From contig NZ_JAHUWT010000005.1 in assembly GCF_019218885.1 (NCBI RefSeq), positions 1 through 64,000 on the forward strand: 64,000 bases of DNA. The letters are read 5' to 3'. Shown piece after piece: positions 57,967 through 64,000 of the stretch (within the stretch, counting starts at the first letter, position 1; each line of letters starts with the position of its first letter). The notes beneath the pieces were generated by a model. It made no database searches, was not told where the DNA came from, and saw only the letters and a list, made by a program, of their open reading frames with translations. Source of the DNA: Bordetella sp. BOR01 (GTDB taxonomy: Bacteria; Pseudomonadota; Gammaproteobacteria; Burkholderiales; Burkholderiaceae_B). A program made the position numbers and the translations under genes.

Positions 57967-58767
57967 GTGCTCAAGCTGTCCGCGAATGTCTCTTTGCTGT
58001 TTCCCGACTTGCCTTTCCTGGACCGGTTCGCCGCCGCCGCGCAGGCCGGCTTCACCGCGGTCGAGGCGATGTACCCCTACGATCAGGACATCGAAGCGAT
58101 GGCCAGGCGCCTGCGCGGGCACGCGCTGACCTTGTCGGTCATCAACCTGCCGCCCGGCGGGGCCGCCGACAAAGGCCTGGCGGTGCTGGCGGGCCGGCGG
58201 GCCGACTACGAAGACTCGCTGGCGCGCGGCCTGGACTATGCCCTGGGCCTGGACTGCCGGCGCGTGCACCTGCTGACCGGCAATCTCTTGCCCGCCACGC
58301 CGTTGCGCAACTGCCGCGCGCTGCTGGTGCGCAACCTGGAACGGGCGCTGCAGTTGTTTGCGCCGCACGGAATCAAGGTCTTGCTCGAGCCCCTGAGCCG
58401 GCAGATGCTGCCGCACTATTCGCTGGCGCGCGTCGAAGAAGCCGTGTCGCTGATCGACGAAATCGACTCGCCGGACCTGCGCCTGCAGCTCGACCTTTAT
58501 CACACCCAGATGGAGCAGGGCAATCTGGCCGCCCTGATCGAGCGCTACTACGCCTACGTCGACTACATCCAGATTGCCGGCGTGCCGGGACGCCACGAGC
58601 CGGATGTCGGCGAGATCAACTACGGCTATCTGCTGGACCTGCTGCAGCGGCGCGGATTCGATGGCTGGGTGGGCTGCGAGTACGTGCCGCTTGGCGACAC
58701 GCTGCGGGGCCTGCGCTGGGCGCGCGACCGGGGCTTGCTGCCCGCGGAAGCGGCCCATGGGCCTTGA
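57967..58767 (+). CDS. Hydroxypyruvate isomerase-like TIM-barrel protein (Hyi/OtnI type, GTG start)
   Basis: 266 residues starting at GTG 57967. The sequence LSANVSLLFPDLPFLDRFAA is typical of Hyi. Metal and catalytic residues are visible: Glu in VLLEPLSRQMLPHY, Asp in QLDLYHTQMEQGN and Glu in VGCEYVPLGDT. Family members isomerise hydroxypyruvate/tartronate semialdehyde or 2-keto-tetronate and related sugar acids. Nine bases after the Bug gene, so the LysR-linked unit may import and process a small hydroxy acid or lactone. Confidence 0.88.
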   Translation: MLKLSANVSLLFPDLPFLDRFAAAAQAGFTAVEAMYPYDQDIEAMARRLRGHALTLSVINLPPGGAADKGLAVLAGRRADYEDSLARGLDYALGLDCRRVHLLTGNLLPATPLRNCRALLVRNLERALQLFAPHGIKVLLEPLSRQMLPHYSLARVEEAVSLIDEIDSPDLRLQLDLYHTQMEQGNLAALIERYYAYVDYIQIAGVPGRHEPDVGEINYGYLLDLLQRRGFDGWVGCEYVPLGDTLRGLRWARDRGLLPAEAAHGP

Positions 58768-58785
58768 GGCACCCGCCGGCCACCA

Positions 58786-60285
58786 TCAATACCCGGCCGG
58801 GATGTGGCGGTGCTTGAAGGGCAGCTTGGACAAGTCCAGGCAGGCCGGCCCCGGCGCGTCGCAATCGATGATCTCGGCGCAACGCTGCGCGAAGGCGGCG
58901 CGAAAATGGTTCTTGGCCTTGACGCACAGCAGGCGCAGTTCGGCCGGATCGATGCCGTGCAATGCATAAAAAGCGGGGTCGTCCCCGGCCACCACGCGCT
59001 CGGTCACGATCACGCGCAGCGAGGGCAGGCCTTCGATGCGCAGCACTACGCTATGGCCGCAACGGCGTTCCACGCCTGTCTGCATGGGCCCGCTGTTCAG
59101 GAACACACCGTCGGTCAGCCGTTCAACGACGGCGCGCACCGGTACGCCGGCCCCGAAATGCGGGCCGTTGCGCGCGCCCAGCGTGGCCTGCAGCATCTGG
59201 CCCACCCCAGCCTTGCGCGCTGCCTGCACGGTCTGCGGGTCGGCAAAGCTGGCGAACAGCGTGGGTACCTGGGGCCGCGCCGAGACCAAGGCCTGGAACA
59301 GCCCTGGCGTGTCGCCGCCGCCGCCCGACAGCGGGTTGTCGCCCGAATCCGTGACCGCGATCAGGCCGGGCTTGGTGCTGGCCAGCGCCGCAGCCAGGGC
59401 CTCGTCGGCCAGCGGCAGGCGCATGCGGAACGCATCGGCCAGTTGGTGGATGCGGTCCATGACATGGCGGGCCGCCGCTTGCGCTGCCTGGCGATCGGGG
59501 TCGCCCTGGGCGTCGCTGACCACAAAGACGGATGCGGCGGTAGCTGCGGTATCGGAATAAGGAAAGCCGCCGAACACGGAGACATCGAGCACCGGCCCGA
59601 CCGTGGCGTCGCGGGCGGCTTGTTCCAGCGTATGCATGGGGCCGCCCGGGGCGGTGCGCATATTGATGCTGGGCAGGACGACACCTTCGTTGAGCAGCAC
59701 GCGGCGCGTGCGCAAGCCCTGGGTCGCGCAGCGTACCAGGCCGCCCAGCACGCGGTCGGCCACTTCGTCCATGTCCACATGCGGGTGGGTGCGGTATACG
59801 GAAGCGATGTCGAGTACGTCAGCCCACTCGGGCGGCATGTTGCCATGCAGGTCGAAGCTGGCGCCCAGCGGCACGTCGGGCAGCAGCTCGCGCACCATGC
59901 GGGCGAGATCCAGTTCAGGCGTTTCGCGCGTGCCGGTGATGGCGGCGCCATGCAGCGACAGGTACACCGCGTCCCAGCCACCCTGGGCCGCGCCGGCCTG
60001 CAGGCCGGCCTGCACTTCCTGCGTGTAGCGCTGCATCACGGCTTCGTCGATGGGCCCGGCCGGCAGGGCGGCCGCGCAGCGCAACACCACGACTTCCCAT
60101 TCTGGATGGGTATCGGCAAAGCGGGCCACGGCACCCAACTCGGTGGCGGTGCCGCGCATCGCATCCAGCACGCCCGGGCCGGCTTGCCACTCGTATTGTT
60201 CGAACTGCGGCATGCCGGCGGGTACCGGCCCGAAGGCATTGCCCTCGAACCACAGGCGGGCAACGGCCAGGCGCTTGCGCGTCAT
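58786..60285 (-). CDS. M81 family metallopeptidase (MlrC-like)
   Basis: 499 residues. The zinc-site segments are SFDLHGNMPPEW (Asp/His) and YRTHPHVDMDEVA (His), the two conserved M81/MlrC motifs, with the C-terminal TDSGDNPLSGGGGD and GHSVVLRIEG blocks. MlrC cleaves linear microcystin fragments, but most family members in soil bacteria have unknown substrates. The start overlaps the stop of the Bug gene by four bases, so it is coupled to it as the last gene of the nitrilase-Bug-M81 unit. Confidence 0.88.
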   Translation of the reverse strand: MTRKRLAVARLWFEGNAFGPVPAGMPQFEQYEWQAGPGVLDAMRGTATELGAVARFADTHPEWEVVVLRCAAALPAGPIDEAVMQRYTQEVQAGLQAGAAQGGWDAVYLSLHGAAITGTRETPELDLARMVRELLPDVPLGASFDLHGNMPPEWADVLDIASVYRTHPHVDMDEVADRVLGGLVRCATQGLRTRRVLLNEGVVLPSINMRTAPGGPMHTLEQAARDATVGPVLDVSVFGGFPYSDTAATAASVFVVSDAQGDPDRQAAQAAARHVMDRIHQLADAFRMRLPLADEALAAALASTKPGLIAVTDSGDNPLSGGGGDTPGLFQALVSARPQVPTLFASFADPQTVQAARKAGVGQMLQATLGARNGPHFGAGVPVRAVVERLTDGVFLNSGPMQTGVERRCGHSVVLRIEGLPSLRVIVTERVVAGDDPAFYALHGIDPAELRLLCVKAKNHFRAAFAQRCAEIIDCDAPGPACLDLSKLPFKHRHIPAGY

Positions 60286-61295
60286 TGGATTCCCTTGATG
60301 TTCTTCAGCACGTCGCCGTAGCGTGCCTGCTCGGCTTTCAGGTGCTTGGCCAGGTGTTCGGCGGGGCCGCCGACCGGAACGGCGCCCAGGGCACGGAATT
60401 TCTCGATGGTAGCGGGTTCTTTCTCGAACGCGTCGATCGCATTGCTGATCTTGTCGACGATGGGCTGGGGGGTGCCCGCCGGTGCCACAATGACGAACCA
60501 GGACGGCAGCAGGTAGCCCGGCACGGCTTCGCGCACCGGCCGCACGCCGGGCAGCACTTCCAGTTCGTCGTTGCTGGCCACGCCCAGGGCCACCAGTTTG
60601 CCGGCACGGATGTTTTCCAGCGCGGTGGGCACATTGTCGCCCGCCAGGTCGATGTGGCCGGCGATCAGGTCGGCCGAGGCTTGCGATGCGCCTTTGTACG
60701 GCACGTGGGCAATGTCCACGCCCGATAGTTGCTTGAGCAGTTCAAGCTGGATGTGGCCGGTACTGCCCACGCCCGGCGAACCCCAGTTCAGTTTGCCGGG
60801 GTCTGCCTTGGCCCGGGCCAGCAGGTCGGGGATGTTCTTCAGGCCGGTGGCCGGATTGGCCAGGATGACATTGGGTACGTCGGCCACATACGACACCGCG
60901 GCGAAATCCTTGGCCGGATCGAACGGCATCTTGGGATAGACATACGGGTTGATGGCCAGCGGGCCGGGCGTACCCATCAGCAGGGTGTAGCCGTCGGGCG
61001 CGGCGCGCGCCACTTCGGCCGCGCCGATGTTGGCGCCGGCGCCGGGCTTGTTCTCGACGATGACGTTCTGCTTCAGCCCCTTGGACAGGCCGTCGGCCAC
61101 CAGGCGGGCCAGCAGGTCGGTGGTGCCGCCGGCGGCGAAGGGCACGATCAGCACGACGGGCTTGGTCGGCCAGTCATCGGCCGCGGCTGCGGGCTGCGCG
61201 CCCAGCGACAGGGCAGCGGCCACGGCCGGCCAGGCCAGGTACTTCAGCGCCCGGCGGCGCGCGGTGCCGCGGCCAGGATGGTTTTTTTTCTGCAT
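60282..61295 (-). CDS. Bug-family periplasmic binding protein with A8 tract after the start codon
   Basis: 337 residues from the start at 61295 (AAGGGG upstream on this strand); an in-frame start at 61316 is possible. Codons 3-5 form a run of eight A residues (ATGCAGAAAAAAAAC). Signal: RRRALKYLAWPAVAAALSLGAQPAAA. Mature: WPTKPVVLIVPFAAGGTTDL, VENKPGAGANIGAAEVARA, APDGYTLLMGT, HVPYKGASQASADLIAGHI and IVAPAGTPQPIVDKI. It is preceded by the nitrilase gene across a 94-base gap with a hexanucleotide repeat and overlaps the M81 gene. Confidence 0.9.
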   Translation of the reverse strand: MQKKNHPGRGTARRRALKYLAWPAVAAALSLGAQPAAAADDWPTKPVVLIVPFAAGGTTDLLARLVADGLSKGLKQNVIVENKPGAGANIGAAEVARAAPDGYTLLMGTPGPLAINPYVYPKMPFDPAKDFAAVSYVADVPNVILANPATGLKNIPDLLARAKADPGKLNWGSPGVGSTGHIQLELLKQLSGVDIAHVPYKGASQASADLIAGHIDLAGDNVPTALENIRAGKLVALGVASNDELEVLPGVRPVREAVPGYLLPSWFVIVAPAGTPQPIVDKISNAIDAFEKEPATIEKFRALGAVPVGGPAEHLAKHLKAEQARYGDVLKNIKGIQ

Positions 61296-61353
61296 GGTGG
61301 TCAACCCCTTGTGCATGAATGCTACGTAAAAAAAAATCAGTGAATATCGGGTC

Positions 61354-61383
61354 TTGCAGTTGCAGTTGCAGTTGCAGTTGCAG
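61354..61383. repeat. Hexanucleotide tandem repeat (TTGCAG)5
   Basis: Five exact, uninterrupted copies of TTGCAG lie in the gap between the nitrilase stop and the Bug start. The same gap has a run of nine A residues (61328-61336), and an eight-T run (61282-61289) lies at the Bug start. Such simple repeats are rare in this G+C-rich sequence. Confidence 0.95.
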
Positions 61384-61389
61384 CTACGG

Positions 61390-62214
61390 CTACAGCCCCG
61401 CGTCGGCCTCTCGTACCAGCGCGCCGTAAAGATCCGGCCGCCGGTCGCGCCGCGACGGATACGCGATGCGGGCCTGCTCGACCTGCGCGTGGTCGATGTC
61501 GGCCACCAGCAAGGCATCGCTGGCGGTATCGGCGCTTTGCAGCACCGCGCCGTCGGGGGCGGCGATCAGGCTGCCGCCGCCCATCTGCCAGTGGCCTTCC
61601 TGCCCCACCTTGTTGGCGGCCGCCAGGAAACAACCGTTTTCGAAGGCGCGCGTGCGCAGCACTTCCTGGAACATGTGCTTGCGCGACGTGGCGTACGGCG
61701 CAATCAGCAGTTCGGCGCCATTGGCCGACAGGCAGCGGGCCGTTTCGGGGAAACCCATGTCATAGCAGATACCGATGCCCACCCGCCAGTCATCCAGGGC
61801 ATAGGTGTCGAAGCGCGTGCCGTAGCGGAAATAGATTTTCTCCAGGCTAAGTACCGCAGCCGGGTGCACCTTGCGGTATTTGAAGATGATCTCGCCGGCT
61901 GGGTCGATATGCATGGCGGTGTCGAAGTACAGGCCGGCCTCGACCTTTTCATAAAGCGTGGCCACCACCGCGATGCGATGCCGTTGCGCGGCTTCGCGCA
62001 TGGCGGTGATGCTGGGGCCGTCATCCGGCTCGGCCAGGGCGTGGTACCTGGAGTCCTGGTATTGGGCAAAGAAGATCGTATTGAAGAATTCCGGCAGCAC
62101 CACCAGCCCGGCTCCCTGGCCGGACGCCTGCTCGACGTAGCCGGCCGCCTTGGCCAGGTTGTCTTGCAGGTTCTCGGTACTGCGCATCTGCACGCATGCG
62201 ATTCTCATGGCCAT
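61390..62214 (-). CDS. Carbon-nitrogen hydrolase (nitrilase superfamily)
   Basis: 274 residues. The Glu-Lys-Cys triad is in VVLPEFFN (Glu about 42), FKYRKVHP (Lys) and GIGICYDMGFPE (Cys about 149). The general pattern is that of aliphatic amidase/N-carbamoyl-amine hydrolases rather than true nitrilases. First gene of the leftward unit nitrilase-Bug-M81, divergent from an aminotransferase. Hydrolysis of an amide or carbamoyl compound taken up with help of the Bug protein is inferred. AGGAGC precedes its start. Confidence 0.88.
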   Translation of the reverse strand: MAMRIACVQMRSTENLQDNLAKAAGYVEQASGQGAGLVVLPEFFNTIFFAQYQDSRYHALAEPDDGPSITAMREAAQRHRIAVVATLYEKVEAGLYFDTAMHIDPAGEIIFKYRKVHPAAVLSLEKIYFRYGTRFDTYALDDWRVGIGICYDMGFPETARCLSANGAELLIAPYATSRKHMFQEVLRTRAFENGCFLAAANKVGQEGHWQMGGGSLIAAPDGAVLQSADTASDALLVADIDHAQVEQARIAYPSRRDRRPDLYGALVREADAGL

Positions 62215-62283
62215 GCTCCTGTAGCGGATCCGTGCACCCGCCGGCCGCGGCGCTTCGGCCTTGTACAGCCGAAAGGTGAACAG

Positions 62284-62328
62284 ATGATCTATTTTCTGAT
62301 AGTATGAATCATATGATCCACTTTTCGG
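62284..62328. promoter_or_regulatory. Dyads in nitrilase/aminotransferase divergent region
   Basis: TGAATCATATGATCCA (62305-62320) is a near-perfect palindrome with a perfect ATCATATGAT core, and ATGATC plus a nearby TTTTC occurs twice (62284 and 62313). This A+T-rich patch is the likely control site for both divergent units, perhaps bound by the RpiR-type regulator at 63730. Confidence 0.5.
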
Positions 62329-62362
62329 GCATTCGAGTCAACCGGCCCGCCTGCCATAGAAC

Positions 62363-63703
62363 ATGACGCATATCTTTCATCGCACGCCCCGCAAGCCCCC
62401 GGCCATTGCCCTGCGAGGCGAGGGCAGCTTCCTGGTCGACCCGGCTGGCCGGCGCTATTACGACGGTTCGGGCGGGGCGGCGGTGTCCTGCCTGGGGCAT
62501 GGCCATCCTGAGGTGATCGAGGCGATCATTGCCCAGGTTCGCCAACTGGAATACGCGCACACCAGCTTCTTTACGTCTGAGCCCGCCGAACAGCTGGCCG
62601 ACGCGCTGGCGCAGCGTTCGCCCGCCGGCCTGGGCCATGTCTATTTCTTGTCCAGCGGTTCCGAGGCCGTTGAAACCGCGCTGAAGATGGCGCGCCAATA
62701 CCACGTCGAGCGCGGCCAGCCGGGCCGGCGCCACAACATCGCCCGCATGCAGAGCTATCACGGCAATACGCTGGGGGCGCTGGCTATCGGCGGCCATCGC
62801 GGGCGGCGCGCGCTGTACCAGCCTTTGCTGCCCGATAGCCATCATGTCGCGCCCTGTTTTGCGCGCCACTACCGCCAGGATGGCGAATCGGACGACGCCT
62901 ATGCCACGCGCCTGGCCGAAGAACTGGAACAGATGATCCTGGCGCTGGGGCCGGACACCGTCAGCGCCTTCATTGCAGAAACGGTGGTGGGGGCCACGGC
63001 CGGCGCGGTCTGCGCGGTGCCTGGCTATTTTCGCAAGATCCGTGCCGTGTGCGACCGCTATGGCGTGCTGCTGATCCTGGACGAGGTCATGTCGGGGCTG
63101 GGGCGTACCGGCGTCTACCACGCGTTCGAGCGCGAAGAGGTGGTGCCCGACCTGCTGTGCCTGGCCAAGGGGCTGGGTGGCGGCTACCAGCCGATTGCGG
63201 CCGTGATGGCGCACGACAAGATCGTCGACACGATAGTCGGCGGTTCCGGCGCCTTCCAGCATGGCCATACCTATGTGGGCCATCCGGTGGCCTGCGCGGC
63301 CGCGCTGGCCGTGCAGCGCATCGTGGCGCGCGATGGGCTGGTGCAGCAGTCGGCCCAATTGGGCGACCACCTGCAGGCCAAGTTGCGCGAACGTTTTGCC
63401 GATCATCCCCACGTGGGCGATATCCGCGGGCGTGGCCTTTTCCAGGCCATTGAACTGGTCGCGCGGCGCGAACCCGACACGCCGTTCGATCCCGCCATGC
63501 AACTGCACGCTCGCGTCAAGCAAGAGGCCCTGGCGCGCGGCCTGTTGTGCTACCCCGGCGGCGGCACGATAGACGGCGAGTGCGGCGACCACGTGCTGCT
63601 GGCGCCACCCTACGTGACCAGCCGGGCCGAACTGGACGCCGCCGTTGAACTGCTGGGCATATCGGTCGACGCCGCGATCGCCGCTGCGGCAACCGTAAAA
63701 TAG
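62363..63703 (+). CDS. Class III PLP-dependent aminotransferase
   Basis: 446 residues. The PLP lysine is in LLCLAKGLGGGYQPI (about residue 275), the cofactor Asp in LILDEVMSGLGRTG and the phosphate-binding SSGSEAVETALKMAR is present. Family members act on omega-amino acids, ornithine, or 2,2-dialkylglycine-like substrates. It diverges from the nitrilase gene and is followed after 26 bases by an RpiR regulator, so it likely transaminates a product of the amide-hydrolysis unit. No obvious strong ribosome site precedes the ATG. Confidence 0.9.
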   Translation: MTHIFHRTPRKPPAIALRGEGSFLVDPAGRRYYDGSGGAAVSCLGHGHPEVIEAIIAQVRQLEYAHTSFFTSEPAEQLADALAQRSPAGLGHVYFLSSGSEAVETALKMARQYHVERGQPGRRHNIARMQSYHGNTLGALAIGGHRGRRALYQPLLPDSHHVAPCFARHYRQDGESDDAYATRLAEELEQMILALGPDTVSAFIAETVVGATAGAVCAVPGYFRKIRAVCDRYGVLLILDEVMSGLGRTGVYHAFEREEVVPDLLCLAKGLGGGYQPIAAVMAHDKIVDTIVGGSGAFQHGHTYVGHPVACAAALAVQRIVARDGLVQQSAQLGDHLQAKLRERFADHPHVGDIRGRGLFQAIELVARREPDTPFDPAMQLHARVKQEALARGLLCYPGGGTIDGECGDHVLLAPPYVTSRAELDAAVELLGISVDAAIAAAATVK

Positions 63704-63729
63704 GCGTCCCCCGGCAGCAACACAGGAAC

Positions 63730-64000
63730 ATGATGGACAAGCGCGCGGTCGATAAACTCATCGAAGAGCAGTATTCCGGCCTGCCGCCCACCTTGCAGCG
63801 CGCCGCGCGCTACGCCATCGACAACCCCAAGGCGATCGCGCTGCATTCGATGCGCGCCGTGGCCGCCGAGGCCGGCCTGCAATCCAGCGCCATGCACCGG
63901 CTGGCGCGGCACCTGGGGTTCGACGGCTACGAGGCCATGCGCACGGTGTACCGTGACTGGCTGGCCCAGGGCGCTGGCTCGTTCGCGCAGCGCGCCACGG
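63730..64000 (+). CDS. RpiR/MurR family transcriptional regulator, N-terminal part (cut by window end)
   Basis: Open from ATG 63730 (ATG 63733 fits the CAGGAAC ribosome site slightly better) to the last base, giving 90 residues. It covers the HTH_6 domain: RAVDKLIEEQYSGLPPTLQRAA then MRAVAAEAGLQSSAMHRLARHLGFDGYEAMRTV. The SIS effector domain would follow outside the window. Its position suggests control of the aminotransferase and the divergent nitrilase unit through the ATGATC-containing dyads at about 62.3 kb. Confidence 0.85.
   Translation, partial: MMDKRAVDKLIEEQYSGLPPTLQRAARYAIDNPKAIALHSMRAVAAEAGLQSSAMHRLARHLGFDGYEAMRTVYRDWLAQGAGSFAQRAT

Noticed and set aside
61354-61390. Coding of a Leu-Gln repeat peptide from the TTGCAG repeat on the plus strand
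   Set aside because: The frame runs antisense through the nitrilase gene, has no ribosome site and no homology.

Overview
This 64 kb window is high-G+C chromosomal DNA that looks like a betaproteobacterium of the Alcaligenaceae, most likely Bordetella or a close relative such as Achromobacter. The reasons are the gene orders dnaX-ybaB-recR, greA-DUF4149-yhbY/rlmE-ftsH-folP-glmM and pstSCAB next to ppk/ppx, a bfeR/bfeA/bfeB-type enterobactin locus, and five separate Bug-family (tripartite tricarboxylate) periplasmic binding proteins. No rRNA, tRNA, insertion sequence, prophage or CRISPR array is visible. Genus is inferred from family resemblance, not from a search.

Layout. 1-7.5 kb: end of dnaX, ybaB, recR, a class III CoA-transferase, a nitrate/taurine-type ABC transporter, a CMD-family protein and transaldolase. 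7.7-18.2 kb: carA-carB, an SDR, a predicted glutamate-receptor-like ligand-gated channel, a histidine phosphatase, a uracil/xanthine permease, a structured 420-base leader with two terminator-like hairpins before greA, then DUF4149 and yhbY. 18.3-23.2 kb: core operon rlmE, ftsH, folP, glmM, closed by a terminator. 23.2-28.1 kb: an accessory block of visibly lower G+C with a LysR regulator, a Bug protein, an HpcH/HpaI aldolase and a two-subunit aconitase/LeuCD-like enzyme whose substrate-binding motifs are rewritten in both subunits although the Fe-S cysteines remain. I regard this as the best candidate for an undescribed pathway.

28.2-36.9 kb is a phosphate-starvation block: an OlsB-like ornithine acyltransferase, ppx, ppk and pstSCAB. 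Pho-box-like repeats with the correct 11-base period lie before olsB, ppk and pstS, which suggests that lipid remodelling, polyphosphate turnover and phosphate uptake are co-regulated.

37-64 kb is a run of small catabolic/uptake cassettes, each with its own regulator: IclR + DapA-like lyase + Bug; bfeR/bfeAB with a Fur-like site; racemase + Bug behind a perfect palindrome; LysR + aldehyde dehydrogenase + flavoprotein + Liv-type ABC transporter behind two perfect dyads; LysR + alpha/beta hydrolase + Bug + hydroxypyruvate-isomerase-like protein; nitrilase + Bug + M81 peptidase diverging from a class III aminotransferase and an RpiR regulator cut by the window end. The substrates of these cassettes cannot be read from sequence alone. 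Promoters, operators and RNA hairpins were found by eye and are predictions.
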